Positions 41,442 through 50,499 of a stretch of DNA of 64,000 bases are shown here, in pieces. Position 1 is the stretch's first letter. Every line of letters begins with the position of its first letter. The stretch is from the NCBI RefSeq assembly GCF_947626835.1, contig NZ_CANQTS010000001.1, forward strand, positions 1 through 64,000, written 5' to 3'. A program made the position numbers and the translations under genes. The notes under the pieces were generated by a model. It searched no databases. It worked only from the letters and a program-made list of their open reading frames with translations, and was not told the DNA's origin. This stretch comes from an uncultured Acinetobacter sp. (GTDB taxonomy: Bacteria; Pseudomonadota; Gammaproteobacteria; Pseudomonadales; Moraxellaceae).

Positions 41442-41636
41442 CGCCCTAAACAGGCTAAAGTCTATTTTGTTTTAGCCTAATATGTAATATAAATGCCTTG
41501 CTTTTTACTCAAAAGTCTGTTTGTTGAACAAGCTTAAAAAAATGTAAGCATTTTAGAATTGTCTAACAAATCAAAACTTAAATTTTATCAGTTTCGATTA
41601 AGCTCCACCCATCAACCATAAAAACAGGAACAAAAA
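41442..41636. other. Divergent spacer between carA promoter and Lys/Ala-rich gene
   Basis: About 195 nt of A+T-rich DNA holding the upstream part of the carA promoter and the promoter of the plus-strand gene. No gene seen. The ribosome site of the plus-strand gene, AGGAA, is 9 nt before its ATG. Confidence 0.5.
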
Positions 41637-42188
41637 ATGAACGATACAGCCAAAACTCCAACAACCAAAACAGTGCTTAAAGATGGCGCTGAAAAACTTG
41701 ATCAAAAGCTGCAAGAGGGCAAAGAAAAGGTGCTTGAAAAAGCAGCACAGAGCCAAGAAAAAACCAGTGCCAAAGTTGAGCCAAGCGCAGAAGTCACTGC
41801 TAAAGCCACACAAGCAGAAGCTGAAACGCAGGCAATGCCGACTCAATCCTTAGAGTCTGTGGCAACAGAAGCGACTGAAAAACCTGCTACGGTGCAAGAG
41901 AAAATTGCTCAGCTTAAACAAGACCTATTACAGCGTTTGGAGGAGCTTAAAGGTTTAAAAGGGGCTGACTTATCTGAGATTAGCGCATTTGTAAAAGCTG
42001 AGTTTAATGCCGTGATTGAAGATTTATCTAAATTGGGTAAAGAGCTGAAACAAGATGTCAGTGAGATTTCGCTAAAACACAAAGAACAACTCACCGAAAC
42101 TCTAAAGCGTTCTAAAGAACATACCTTGGAAGCTTTGAGTAAATCAGCAAAATCTGACACGCAAGATGACAGCAAGCCCCAAGCTTAA
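41637..42188 (+). CDS. Lys/Glu/Ala-rich coiled-coil protein
   Basis: A 183-aa protein without Cys or Trp and without signal or membrane segment. Residues 1-40 are Lys/Thr/Glu-rich (VLKDGAEKLDQKLQEGKEKV), a disordered Ala/Glu/Thr stretch covers about 40-85, and a long amphipathic helix runs from about 86 to 172 (EKIAQLKQDLLQRLEELKGL ... SLKHKEQLTETLKRSKEHTL). It resembles phasin-like or DNA-binding tail proteins in composition only. Function unknown. A good ribosome site and both-strand termination support a real gene. Confidence 0.75.
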   Translation: MNDTAKTPTTKTVLKDGAEKLDQKLQEGKEKVLEKAAQSQEKTSAKVEPSAEVTAKATQAEAETQAMPTQSLESVATEATEKPATVQEKIAQLKQDLLQRLEELKGLKGADLSEISAFVKAEFNAVIEDLSKLGKELKQDVSEISLKHKEQLTETLKRSKEHTLEALSKSAKSDTQDDSKPQA

Positions 42189-42193
42189 GCCAT

Positions 42194-42222
42194 AAAAAAA
42201 GTGAGCGTTAAGCTCACTTTTT
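42194..42222. terminator. Bidirectional terminator
   Basis: Stem AAAGTGAGC / GCTCACTTT with loop GTTAA, with an A-run to the left and a T-run to the right. It overlaps the last base pairs of the converging DOMON-like gene. Confidence 0.88.
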
Positions 42223-42760
42223 AAAATACGTGTAACCAATCGCGCTTATTGTGGAAATCGGCTTGTGCACCACTATGTTGCATAGCATAAAGCTGTTGAC
42301 CTTGCGTGGTTTGCATCACTGCAGTGAGACCAATAAATAGATCTTGCCACTTGAGCTTATGTTTAAGCATAAATTCAGTTAAGTCTAAGCTCACATTTAA
42401 GCCATAATGGGTGCGCTTTAAGCTATTAAGCTCGATGTCTGTTGCAACTTGAGGAGGCATATCTTCAGGATAGCGATATTCCTCAAATTGATAGGCTTGC
42501 CAAGCTTCACTTGGGGAGAGATTAATTTCGCGGTAATAATCTTCGCCTTTGACCCCTATAAAAATCTCATAACAGGTCTCTTGCCAAAGATAATCTTGAC
42601 GCTCTAAACCCGAAGCAGGCGCAGGCCAAATGACCCATTGATTTGGATCACGTAACCAAAAACCTACATTTAAGGTGTATGGGCTTAAATTCTCAATGGC
42701 ACCTACAATCGAAATAGCTTCAAAACGGCGTTCAAAGGCGCAAAGTTCGTAACTTGCCAT
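42221..42760 (-). CDS. DOMON-like domain protein
   Basis: A 179-aa cytosolic protein matching the DOMON-like group of small beta-sandwich proteins: GFWLRDPNQWVIWPAPA, then RQDYLWQETCYEIFIG, DYYREINLSPSEAWQAYQF, and a C-terminal DWLHVF. The Trp- and Tyr-rich pattern WqeTCfE-iF and NlSPsg-W is the family hallmark as I know it. Biochemical role unknown. It begins 8 nt after yhbY, so the two form an operon. Confidence 0.8.
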   Translation of the reverse strand: MASYELCAFERRFEAISIVGAIENLSPYTLNVGFWLRDPNQWVIWPAPASGLERQDYLWQETCYEIFIGVKGEDYYREINLSPSEAWQAYQFEEYRYPEDMPPQVATDIELNSLKRTHYGLNVSLDLTEFMLKHKLKWQDLFIGLTAVMQTTQGQQLYAMQHSGAQADFHNKRDWLHVF

Positions 42761-42770
42761 CTGTTAAAAA

Positions 42771-43094
42771 TTAGTTCGACAAATGTGCATGACGCACAAG
42801 ATTAGATAATTTTTGGTTTTGTTTTGCTGCCTTTTTATAAAGCAACACAATTTTACCAATGGTTTGTACAATTTGCGCTTCAGTTGCTTGCGCAATTTCT
42901 TCAATTAATGCTGCACGTGCTTCACGATCTTCTGCAACAATTTTAACTTTGATCAGTTCATGGTCATTTAAAGCACGGTTTGTTTCTTCAATGACATTCT
43001 CAGTTAAACCTTGACCGCCAAGCATCACCACTGGATTGAGTGCGTGACCAATTTGACGTAAACGTTTGCGTTCCTGAATAGATAAAGCCGCCAT
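42771..43094 (-). CDS. yhbY: YhbY family CRM-domain RNA-binding protein
   Basis: A 107-aa protein with one CRM domain: QERKRLRQIGHALNPVVMLGGQGLTENVIEETNRAL and ELIKVKIV. Family members bind pre-50S ribosomal particles. It is divergent from rlmE-ftsH, a widely conserved neighbourhood, which supports the ribosome-assembly link. Confidence 0.93.
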   Translation of the reverse strand: MAALSIQERKRLRQIGHALNPVVMLGGQGLTENVIEETNRALNDHELIKVKIVAEDREARAALIEEIAQATEAQIVQTIGKIVLLYKKAAKQNQKLSNLVRHAHLSN

Positions 43095-43289
43095 GAAATA
43101 TAACCTAATTTTAAAAACGGCTTAGTATAGCAAATTACACAATCAAACGCTGTAAAAACTGTATAAATAATCGATCTTGTTAATAGGAAAAATCAGCCAA
43201 GTGGCGCGATTTAGATACACTTGTCTACTGCAAAAAGCGTGTTTTTCACGTACAATGAAAGATTAGAAGTTTTTTGTATTTAGAGAGTT

Positions 43290-43940
43290 ATGGCGACGCG
43301 CATTACCAACCAAAAATTATCCAAAAGTAGTCGTGATTGGATGCGAGAGCATCTTGATGATCCTTTTGTCAAACGAGCACAAAAGGAAGGGTATCGTGCA
43401 CGCGCAGCGTATAAACTTCTTGAAATTCAAGAAAAATATAAAATGATCAAACCAGGTATGATCGTGGTTGATCTTGGTGCAGCACCGGGAAGTTGGTCAC
43501 AAATTGCAGGTAAATTAGTGGGCGATAAAGGTCTATTGATTGCCTCTGATATTCTACCAATGGATGCACTGCCAGATGTGACCTTTTTACAAGGTGACTT
43601 CCGTGAAGAAGAAGTCTTTGAAAAATTGTTAGAAATTTTAGATGGTCGTACTGTAGACGTTGTAATTTCTGATATGGCCCCCAATACTTCAGGGAACAAG
43701 GCGGTTGATCAACCTCGTCAAATTTATTTATGCGAATTAGCACTCGACTTTGCCACAAAAGTACTCGGTCCTAAGGGACAGTTCTTGGTGAAAGTGTTCC
43801 AAGGCTCAGGTTTTGATGAGTTCCGTAAACAAGTTGTCGATAACTTTGATGTATTAAAAACGGCAAAACCTGCGGCATCACGCGCACGCTCAAAAGAAGT
43901 TTTCTTGTTGGGTCAAGGGCGTAAGAAAGCGTTTAAATAA
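43290..43940 (+). CDS. rlmE: 23S rRNA 2'-O-methyltransferase RlmE
   Basis: Methylates U2552 of 23S rRNA in late 50S assembly, using SAM. The product is 216 aa. The SAM site is [13 protein letters not shown] and the catalytic K-D-K-E residues fit [25 protein letters not shown] and RSKEVFLLG. It also has the N-terminal [19 protein letters not shown] segment. Upstream of ftsH with 136 nt between, as in many gammaproteobacteria. Confidence 0.97.
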   Translation: MATRITNQKLSKSSRDWMREHLDDPFVKRAQKEGYRARAAYKLLEIQEKYKMIKPGMIVVDLGAAPGSWSQIAGKLVGDKGLLIASDILPMDALPDVTFLQGDFREEEVFEKLLEILDGRTVDVVISDMAPNTSGNKAVDQPRQIYLCELALDFATKVLGPKGQFLVKVFQGSGFDEFRKQVVDNFDVLKTAKPAASRARSKEVFLLGQGRKKAFK

Positions 43941-44076
43941 ACAAAGTCTACTTGCCAAGCCGTTAAAAATTGTGCATTTTGTACTTTTTTAACTTTGACA
44001 GCTGATCTTCAGCGAAACCTTTAGGATCACACCCACTTCGGGCATGATCAAATTAGATTGATATGGGAATAAAGCT

Positions 44077-45972
44077 TTGAGCGATCTCTTCAAGAATGCC
44101 GTATTGTGGCTGGTGATACTTGGCGTACTGATTCTGATTTTTAGTAACATCAGTAGCGGTGATAAGCCAACAGCGATGAACTATTCAGAGTTTGTTGCTG
44201 CGGTGGATGCTGGCCAAATTAAGCAAGTGACAATTGATGGCGAAAGAATTAGTGGCGAAAAGACCAATGGTACTCAGTTTGAGAGTATTCGCCCAGCGGT
44301 TCAAGACCCTGCACTGATGCCAAGCCTGATTGAGAAAAACGTGATCGTTGAAGGTACTGCGCCTGCACGTCAAGGTTTATTGATGCAACTTCTCATTGCA
44401 AGTTTCCCTGTACTTTTAATCATTTTGTTATTCATGTTCTTTATGCGCAACATGGGTGGTGGTGCAGGTGGTAAGAACGGCCCAATGAGTTTTGGTAAGT
44501 CTAAAGCCAAAATGCTGACTGAAGACCAAATCAAAGTTACTTTTGCTGACGTTGCTGGTTGTGATGAAGCCAAACAAGAAGTGGTAGAAATCGTTGATTT
44601 CTTAAAAGACCCTTCGAAGTTTAAGCGTTTAGGTGCGACGATTCCAAAAGGCGTATTGATGGTCGGTCCTCCAGGTACAGGTAAAACTTTACTTGCCAAA
44701 GCCATTGCTGGTGAAGCAAAAGTGCCGTTCTTTAGTATCTCAGGTTCTGACTTCGTTGAAATGTTTGTTGGCGTGGGTGCATCGCGTGTGCGTGACATGT
44801 TTGAACAAGCCAAACGTCATGCACCATGTATCATCTTTATTGATGAGATTGATGCTGTTGGTCGTCACCGTGGTTCAGGTACAGGCGGCGGTAACGATGA
44901 ACGTGAGCAAACCTTAAACCAGATGTTGGTTGAAATGGATGGCTTTGAAGGCAATGAAGGGATTATCGTCATTGCTGCAACAAACCGTGCAGATGTACTG
45001 GATAAAGCATTACTACGTCCAGGTCGTTTTGACCGTCAGGTGATGGTGGGCTTACCGGATATTAAAGGTCGTGAGCAAATCTTAAATGTACATTTAAGAA
45101 AATTGCCATCAACCACAGGTGTTGATGTTAAAGTTCTGGCACGTGGTACACCGGGCTTCTCAGGTGCGCAGTTGGCGAATCTTGTAAACGAAGCTGCATT
45201 GTTTGCAGCACGTCGTAACAAAAACACCGTTGATATGCATGACTTTGAAGACGCTAAAGACAAGCTCTATATGGGTCCTGAACGTAAATCGATGGTGATT
45301 CGTGAAGAAGAACGTCGTGCGACGGCTTATCATGAAGCAGGGCATGCGATTGTGGCTGAAATTCTGCCAGGTACTGACCCCGTACATAAAGTAACCATTA
45401 TGCCACGTGGTTGGGCATTGGGTGTAACTTGGCAGTTGCCAGAGCACGACCAAACCAGTCATTACAAAGACAAAATGTTAAATGAACTTTCAATCTTGTT
45501 TGGTGGTCGTATTGCCGAAGAAGTGTTCATTAATCAAATGTCGACAGGTGCGTCTAATGACTTTGAACGTGCTACTAAAATGGCGCGTGCTATGGTCACT
45601 AAATATGGTATGTCGGATAAGATGGGTGTGATGGTCTATGAAGATGACTCTCAGCAATCCTTTATGGGCAGCTTGGGTAGTCGTACTATTTCGGAAGCCA
45701 CTCAGCTTGAGATTGACCGTGAAATCCGCCGTATCTTAGATGAGCAATACAAAGTCGCTCGCGATATCTTAGAAAATAATAAAGATATTGCACACGCGAT
45801 GGTGAAAGCCTTGCTTGAATGGGAAACCATTGATCGTGATCAAATTCGTGACATTATGGAAGGCCGTGAACCACAGCCACCAAAAGTCTATGTTGCGGAG
45901 AATCCAGTGATTGATGTGACTCCAACAGATGCACCGACCACACCACCGCCATTGCCTAGTGCAACGAGCTAA
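44077..45972 (+). CDS. ftsH: ATP-dependent membrane zinc metalloprotease FtsH
   Basis: Degrades misassembled membrane proteins and regulators such as sigma-32. The product is 631 aa: two transmembrane helices (about residues 7-25 and 103-125), the AAA+ module with Walker [14 protein letters not shown], Walker [12 protein letters not shown] and the SRH arginines in [15 protein letters not shown], then the peptidase motif [10 protein letters not shown]. The start appears to be TTG (44077), with GGGA about 8 nt upstream. The C-terminus is Pro-rich ([12 protein letters not shown]). Confidence 0.97.
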   Translation: MSDLFKNAVLWLVILGVLILIFSNISSGDKPTAMNYSEFVAAVDAGQIKQVTIDGERISGEKTNGTQFESIRPAVQDPALMPSLIEKNVIVEGTAPARQGLLMQLLIASFPVLLIILLFMFFMRNMGGGAGGKNGPMSFGKSKAKMLTEDQIKVTFADVAGCDEAKQEVVEIVDFLKDPSKFKRLGATIPKGVLMVGPPGTGKTLLAKAIAGEAKVPFFSISGSDFVEMFVGVGASRVRDMFEQAKRHAPCIIFIDEIDAVGRHRGSGTGGGNDEREQTLNQMLVEMDGFEGNEGIIVIAATNRADVLDKALLRPGRFDRQVMVGLPDIKGREQILNVHLRKLPSTTGVDVKVLARGTPGFSGAQLANLVNEAALFAARRNKNTVDMHDFEDAKDKLYMGPERKSMVIREEERRATAYHEAGHAIVAEILPGTDPVHKVTIMPRGWALGVTWQLPEHDQTSHYKDKMLNELSILFGGRIAEEVFINQMSTGASNDFERATKMARAMVTKYGMSDKMGVMVYEDDSQQSFMGSLGSRTISEATQLEIDREIRRILDEQYKVARDILENNKDIAHAMVKALLEWETIDRDQIRDIMEGREPQPPKVYVAENPVIDVTPTDAPTTPPPLPSATS

Positions 45973-45973
45973 C

Positions 45974-46004
45974 AAAAAGAGCCTCATTTGAGGCTCTTTT
46001 TTTA
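45974..46004 (+). terminator. ftsH terminator
   Basis: Stem AGAGCCTC / GAGGCTCT with loop ATTT and a long T-run. Confidence 0.92.
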
Positions 46005-46046
46005 TGCTGCACTGCTAAAATACTTTGCTTCAACAAGGAGAGCACT

Positions 46047-46901
46047 ATGCAACTAATGCCTTTACCACAACGTGTATGGAATTTTGGTGATCTGAGTTTA
46101 GATTTATCAAAACCCCATGTGATGGGAATTTTAAATGTTACCCCTGATTCATTTAGTGATGGTGGTCAGCATCATGCTCAAGCAGCAGCTGTGCAACGTA
46201 CTTTGCAGATGATCGAAGAGGGTGCGACAGTGATTGACATTGGGGGCGAATCTACGCGTCCTGGTGCCACTGTAGTAGGATTACAAGAAGAGCTTGACCG
46301 TGTCGTACCTGTGGTTGAAGCCTTGGCGCAATATCCTGTGGTGTTGTCGATTGATACTTCACAGCCTGAAGTGATGCGAGCTGCTGTACAAGCAGGCGCA
46401 CATATTTGGAATGATGTCCGTGCTTTAACACGCCCACATGCCTTACAAACTGCTGCTGCTTTAAATATTCCTGTGATTATTATGCATATGCGTGGTGAAC
46501 CCACTACCATGAATAGTTTGGCTCAGTATGAAGATGTCACAGAAGATGTATTGCAAGAGCTACAACAGCGTATTAATGCCGCTTTAGCAGCAGGGATATT
46601 GCCACACAACATTATGATTGACCCCGGCTTTGGCTTTGCCAAAGATGCTGAGCATAATTTTAAATTGCTCAATGAATTATATCGTTTAAATGCTTTGGGT
46701 TATCCAATGTTGTCGGGCTTATCGCGTAAACGTTTTATTGGCGAGGCTTTAGGCGGTGTCGAACCTACTCAGCGTGCTGTTGGTTCGGTGGCAGGGCATT
46801 TACTCAGTGTGCAACAAGGCGCATCATTGGTGCGAGCACATGATGTACGTGCCACCGTAGATGCACTAAAAGTCTGGCAACGCATGATGCAGATTTGTTG
46901 A
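46047..46901 (+). CDS. folP: Dihydropteroate synthase
   Basis: Condenses p-aminobenzoate with dihydropterin diphosphate in folate synthesis; the sulfonamide target. The product is 284 aa. Signatures: VMGILNVTPDSFSDGG, DIGGESTRPGA, MIDPGFGFAKDAEHN and GLSRKRFIGEAL. The sequence looks like a normal chromosomal enzyme. It lies after ftsH behind a strong terminator, with GGAGAG before its ATG. Confidence 0.96.
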   Translation: MQLMPLPQRVWNFGDLSLDLSKPHVMGILNVTPDSFSDGGQHHAQAAAVQRTLQMIEEGATVIDIGGESTRPGATVVGLQEELDRVVPVVEALAQYPVVLSIDTSQPEVMRAAVQAGAHIWNDVRALTRPHALQTAAALNIPVIIMHMRGEPTTMNSLAQYEDVTEDVLQELQQRINAALAAGILPHNIMIDPGFGFAKDAEHNFKLLNELYRLNALGYPMLSGLSRKRFIGEALGGVEPTQRAVGSVAGHLLSVQQGASLVRAHDVRATVDALKVWQRMMQIC

Positions 46902-46959
46902 TTAGGTTAAATTGTGTTATACAAGCTCGCTTTAGAGTATTGAGTGTATAGAGTACTGT

Positions 46960-47274
46960 ATGTTTGCAGATTTACTTCTCCCCATGTTTGATGATGAATA
47001 TTACCCAGATATCCTTGTTGCTGAAGTGAAGCAATTGGTTGAACAGTTTGGCAAGAAAATTGCCAAAGGTAATTTATCTGAAACTGAAGTGTATGCTTTG
47101 GCACAGTTGACTGTGGTGGAATTAAATAAAATGAAACCGCAGTTTGAAGATTTGGATTCAAGTTTAGATGATACCGCAGCAGATTATATTGCCGAAGCCA
47201 TGATGATGGTGGCACAAGATCACGGTTATATGGATCTTGAAATGGAAGAGCTGGTGTCTAACCGCGAATGGTAG
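46960..47274 (+). CDS. DUF5713 family protein
   Basis: A 104-aa acidic, soluble helical protein. The N-terminal MFDDEYYPDILVAEVKQLVE and following NLSETEVYALAQLTVVELNKM pattern fits DUF5713 as I remember it. There is no signal, membrane segment or catalytic motif. Function unknown. It lies 58 nt after folP and has its own terminator downstream. Confidence 0.7.
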   Translation: MFADLLLPMFDDEYYPDILVAEVKQLVEQFGKKIAKGNLSETEVYALAQLTVVELNKMKPQFEDLDSSLDDTAADYIAEAMMMVAQDHGYMDLEMEELVSNREW

Positions 47275-47284
47275 TCTAACGATT

Positions 47285-47309
47285 GCCCTGTGATCAACAG
47301 GGCTTTTTT
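47285..47309 (+). terminator. Terminator after DUF5713 gene
   Basis: Stem GCCCTGT / ACAGGGC with a short loop and TTTTTT. Confidence 0.88.
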
Positions 47310-47317
47310 ATAGGCGT

Positions 47318-47341
47318 AAAAAAACCAGCTTATCGCTGGGT
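47318..47341 (-). terminator. Terminator of tRNA-Leu array
   Basis: On the minus strand, CCAGC / GCTGG with loop GATAA followed by a run of seven T. An identical element ends the other tRNA-Leu copy at about 48505-48528. Confidence 0.8.
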
Positions 47342-47372
47342 TCTTTATTTGCACCATTCTTTAAGTTAAGAA

Positions 47373-47458
47373 TGGTGCCCGAGGCCAGACTCGAACTGGC
47401 ACGCTTTGTGGGCGGGGGATTTTAAATCCCCTGTGTCTACCGATTTCACCACTCGGGC
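47373..47458 (-). tRNA. tRNA-Leu (UAA), copy 1
   Basis: An 86-nt tRNA with a long variable arm, CCA encoded and anticodon TAA in the loop TTTAAAA. Acceptor stem GCCCGAG / CTCGGGC. The sequence just after its CCA is complementary to the tRNA 3' end and can form an 11-bp hairpin. Confidence 0.96.
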
Positions 47459-47527
47459 TTTTTTCGTTCAATTTTTTGCAAGAATTTTTAAATTCTTAGC
47501 GCACCATTTTAATGAACGACTTTAAAA

Positions 47528-47613
47528 TGGTGCCCGAGGCCAGACTCGAACTGGCACGCTTTGTGGGCGGGGGATTTTAAATCCCCTGTGTCTACCGATT
47601 TCACCACTCGGGC
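47528..47613 (-). tRNA. tRNA-Leu (UAA), copy 2
   Basis: Identical to the 47373 copy over 86 nt. The 69-nt spacer to copy 1 has a different sequence but again contains a stretch (GCACCATTTTAA) complementary to the tRNA 3' flank, so the 3'-end hairpin is kept. Confidence 0.96.
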
Positions 47614-47723
47614 ATGAGCGCAATATTAAAGAACTATTTTTTATATGGCAAGCATTGTTTGTGTTATTTGCTATATTTTTAAGCAAATCATGTGTTTGTG
47701 TTTAATAAAAGCACGATTTTGGA

Positions 47724-48446
47724 TTACATTAAGCTATCTAAGTATTTTTCAATGTCAGTGTGCTTATATTTTTTGCACAACTCATGCTCGTATTTATACA
47801 GCTCTAAATGCAAACTCAAATAATATTGCATTTGCAAACTTTGTAATTTGGCTTGTTGAGAGCCTTTTTTGAGTAAGCGGTAACGCCATTTGGCCAACAG
47901 GGTCTGTTTATAACTCCAAAAGCTGGCGCGACGAATCTGTTGCAAAATATAATACTCTTGGCTTGTGGTCTGTTCACGAAACAAGTTTTCTTTATAAAAA
48001 CGTACAAAACCAAAACTTATGGCAAAGAACAATAAGAGATACAGCATGAACATGCTATCGAGATACAGCATATTGAGTGCTTGTAACACTACCAATACCG
48101 TTAATTTAATGGGTGCATGTTTTTGTTGCTGATAAAACGAATGCGAGCTGTGTTTGGCTTGCTTTAAAATGCAAGGCACATACAGCATAAACAACAGCAT
48201 GAGAGTCAAGCTCGCCAAATGTGCGGCTTGCAATTCATAGCCTAAGTTGCTGATAGAAGTTTTAATTAAAATATAAAAGGGGATAAAAATAAGTGCACTG
48301 AGCAGCCAAGGAATCAGTTCTTTGAGTTCATCTAACATACCTTTGGTTTTAATTGCACTGTACAAGATAAACTGGGCACGAAAGGCTTGAGGATGCTTTT
48401 TTTGCAGTTCTTGTAAATATTGCAGGGGGCTTGGCTTAGACCGCAT
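47724..48446 (-). CDS. Predicted membrane protein between tRNA-Leu genes
   Basis: A 240-aa protein from ATG 48446 (MRSKPSPLQYLQELQKKHPQ). It has four hydrophobic segments in two hairpins (about residues 46-65, 78-97, 118-135 and 137-152), then a Lys/Gln/Tyr-rich cytoplasmic tail of about 90 residues (KWRYRLLKKGSQQAKLQSLQ). I recognise no family. It sits inside the tRNA-Leu cluster between two 150-nt repeats, so it may be a late arrival. Strongly A+T-rich. Confidence 0.75.
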   Translation of the reverse strand: MRSKPSPLQYLQELQKKHPQAFRAQFILYSAIKTKGMLDELKELIPWLLSALIFIPFYILIKTSISNLGYELQAAHLASLTLMLLFMLYVPCILKQAKHSSHSFYQQQKHAPIKLTVLVVLQALNMLYLDSMFMLYLLLFFAISFGFVRFYKENLFREQTTSQEYYILQQIRRASFWSYKQTLLAKWRYRLLKKGSQQAKLQSLQMQYYLSLHLELYKYEHELCKKYKHTDIEKYLDSLM

Positions 48447-48497
48447 AGTGTCCAACTAACAAAAAATAAAAACCAATATAATCGAGTTTATAAATTT

Positions 48498-48647
48498 TAG
48501 GCATAAAAAAACCAGCTTATCGCTGGGTTCTTTATTTGCACCATTCTTTAAGTTAAAAATGGTGCCCGAGGCCAGACTCGAACTGGCACGCTTTGTGGGC
48601 GGGGGATTTTAAATCCCCTGTGTCTACCGATTTCACCACTCGGGCTT
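48498..48647. repeat. 150-nt direct repeat, copy B (tRNA-Leu plus terminator)
   Basis: Second copy of the repeat at 47311-47460, same orientation. The match ends exactly at the 5' edge of the tRNA-Leu gene, after which the tRNA-Cys spacer begins. Confidence 0.85.
48560..48645 (-). tRNA. tRNA-Leu (UAA), copy 3
   Basis: Identical 86-nt tRNA. It is separated by 10 nt from tRNA-Cys upstream, so the two are co-transcribed and end at the terminator near 48505-48528. Confidence 0.96.
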
Positions 48648-48655
48648 AACAAGAT

Positions 48656-48729
48656 TGGAGGCGGAGGTCGGAATCGAACCGGCGTACACGGAGTTGCAGT
48701 CCGCTGCATGACCACTCTGCCACCCCGCC
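48656..48729 (-). tRNA. tRNA-Cys (GCA)
   Basis: A 74-nt cloverleaf with anticodon GCA in the loop CTGCAAC, discriminator T and encoded CCA, as usual for bacterial tRNA-Cys. First gene of the Cys-Leu transcript on the minus strand. Confidence 0.95.
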
Positions 48730-48883
48730 ACGTCTTGTTGATGCGTATATTATCAACTCTGAAAAAAAACGCAATAGGGGGTATTGCACGAATGCTTATA
48801 AAACGTACATATAACGAAAAAAACCTGAAAATATCATGTATTATGTGCAAAATTGATTCATATCCATACTTGGGAGAAGTGCC

Positions 48884-49732
48884 ATGGCATTAGTTTTAGA
48901 TGGTCGTGCATTAGCGAAGCAAATTGAAGCTGACTTGTTAACACGCGTAGAAGCGTTAAAGGCAAAATCGGGTCGTACGCCAATCCTTGCCACTATTTTA
49001 GTGGGTGATGATGGCGCATCTGCCACTTATGTACGTATGAAAGGCAATGCATGTCGCCGCGTGGGTATGGATTCTTTAAAAGTTGAACTTCCAAAAGAAA
49101 CCACGACTGAACAGTTATTGGCTGAAATTGAAAAATTAAATGCCAATCCAGATGTTCACGGCATTTTGTTACAACATCCAGTGCCAGCGCAAATTGACGA
49201 GCGTGCGTGCTTTGATGCAATTTCATTGGCAAAAGACGTAGACGGTGTAACGTGCTTAGGTTACGGTCGTATGGCGATGGGTGAAGCAGCTTATGGCTCA
49301 GCAACTCCGGCTGGCATTATGACCATCTTAAAAGCAAACAATATTGAAATCGCAGGCAAGCATGCGGTTGTTGTGGGTCGCTCTGCAATTTTGGGTAAAC
49401 CAATGGCGGCCATGCTGCTTGAAGCCAATGCAACAGTGACCATTTGCCATTCACGTACGCAAGATTTAGCCAGCTTTGTGAAGCAAGCAGACATTATTGT
49501 CGGTGCAGTGGGTAAAGCTGAATTAATTCAAAAAGATTGGATTAAGCAAGGTGCCGTGGTGGTGGATGCAGGTTTCCATCCACGTGATGGTGGCGGCGTC
49601 GGTGATATTCAGTTACAAGGTATTGAAGACATTGCGTCTGCTTATACGCCAGTTCCAGGTGGTGTTGGTCCAATGACGATTACAACTTTAATTCGTCAAA
49701 CGGTTGAAGCCGCTGAAAAAGCCTTAGGTTAA
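48884..49732 (+). CDS. folD: Bifunctional methylenetetrahydrofolate dehydrogenase/cyclohydrolase
   Basis: Interconverts methylene-, methenyl- and 10-formyl-tetrahydrofolate, with NADP+. The product is 282 aa. The substrate site is [16 protein letters not shown], the [15 protein letters not shown] stretch matches the HPLP-type loop region, and the NADP site is [18 protein letters not shown]. The C-terminal [15 protein letters not shown] signature is intact. GGGAGAA lies 7-8 nt before the ATG. Confidence 0.97.
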   Translation: MALVLDGRALAKQIEADLLTRVEALKAKSGRTPILATILVGDDGASATYVRMKGNACRRVGMDSLKVELPKETTTEQLLAEIEKLNANPDVHGILLQHPVPAQIDERACFDAISLAKDVDGVTCLGYGRMAMGEAAYGSATPAGIMTILKANNIEIAGKHAVVVGRSAILGKPMAAMLLEANATVTICHSRTQDLASFVKQADIIVGAVGKAELIQKDWIKQGAVVVDAGFHPRDGGGVGDIQLQGIEDIASAYTPVPGGVGPMTITTLIRQTVEAAEKALG

Positions 49733-49780
49733 GTTTTTATTGGCATAGCCTGATGGTCAATGCACTATAAAAAATATGGG

Positions 49781-49815
49781 AGCCTTATCTTATACATCTA
49801 AGATAAGGCTTTTTT
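49781..49815 (+). terminator. folD terminator
   Basis: A 12-bp perfect stem AGCCTTATCTTA / TAAGATAAGGCT with loop TACATC and a T-run. Confidence 0.93.
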
Positions 49816-49842
49816 AACAATTGATGAGATACACGTTTTGAC

Positions 49843-50493
49843 ATGAATCAAGCCCCAAAACACCTTCTTGAAGCCTTACATGCCGTGATTCCACAGTGTG
49901 AATTGCAAGCCCAACAATTGCCCAATACACCCATCTCGTTGTGGCTGATTCCACCGGTATTTCCAACAGACAAACTTGATGATGAGGTGATTCGACGGAT
50001 TTGGAACGATACGCCATATTGGATTTTTTGTTGGGCCTCTGGTTTGGCAATGGCACAGTGGTTATTGGCAGAGCCTGATCATGTCAAAGATAAAGTGGTA
50101 CTTGATTTTGGGGCAGGTTCAGGAGTGGTTGCAATTGCTGCAAAAATGGCAGGTGCAAAACGGGTAATTTGCTGTGATATTGATCAAATGAGCCTTGAGG
50201 CATGTCGTGCTAATGCCAAACTGAATGACGTTGAACTTGAGTACTTAGATGATTTGTATCAGGCTGAAAAAGTGGATGTGCTGCTAGCAGCCGATGTACT
50301 TTATGATCAGTGTAATCGCTTTTTCTTAGATGAATTTTTAAAATTTGCATCTGAAGTATGGGTTGCAGACAGCCGAGTCAAAAACTTTAGCCATCTGCAA
50401 TACCAAAAGCTCGATGAACGTAGCGCCACCACATGGCCAGATTTAGATGAGTCACCTGAGTTTCGCAACGTCAGCTTTTATAAGACCTTATAA
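49843..50493 (+). CDS. Class I SAM-dependent methyltransferase, ETFB-lysine methyltransferase-like
   Basis: A 216-aa cytosolic methyltransferase. The SAM site is VVLDFGAGSGVVAIAAKMAGA (about residues 85-105), the acidic end of beta-2 is CCDIDQMS, and the post-motif LLAADVLYD fits the Nnt1/METTL20 group. The preceding TPYWIFCWASGLAMAQWLL is the typical upstream segment. Relatives trimethylate the electron-transfer flavoprotein beta subunit; the substrate here is inferred. Confidence 0.8.
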   Translation: MNQAPKHLLEALHAVIPQCELQAQQLPNTPISLWLIPPVFPTDKLDDEVIRRIWNDTPYWIFCWASGLAMAQWLLAEPDHVKDKVVLDFGAGSGVVAIAAKMAGAKRVICCDIDQMSLEACRANAKLNDVELEYLDDLYQAEKVDVLLAADVLYDQCNRFFLDEFLKFASEVWVADSRVKNFSHLQYQKLDERSATTWPDLDESPEFRNVSFYKTL

Positions 50494-50499
50494 GCGTAT

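Larger units (their letters stand above)
47311..47460. repeat. 150-nt direct repeat, copy A (tRNA-Leu plus terminator)
   Basis: Matches 48498-48647 over 150 nt with two mismatches (at about 47316 and 47370). It covers the whole tRNA-Leu, a hairpin at the tRNA 3' end (GCACCATTCTT / AAGAATGGTGC) and the terminator. The two copies bracket the membrane-protein gene. Confidence 0.85.

Noticed and set aside
46047..46901. Sulfonamide-resistance variant of dihydropteroate synthase
   Set aside because: It looks like the normal chromosomal folP in a conserved ftsH-folP context; no integron or transposon is near.
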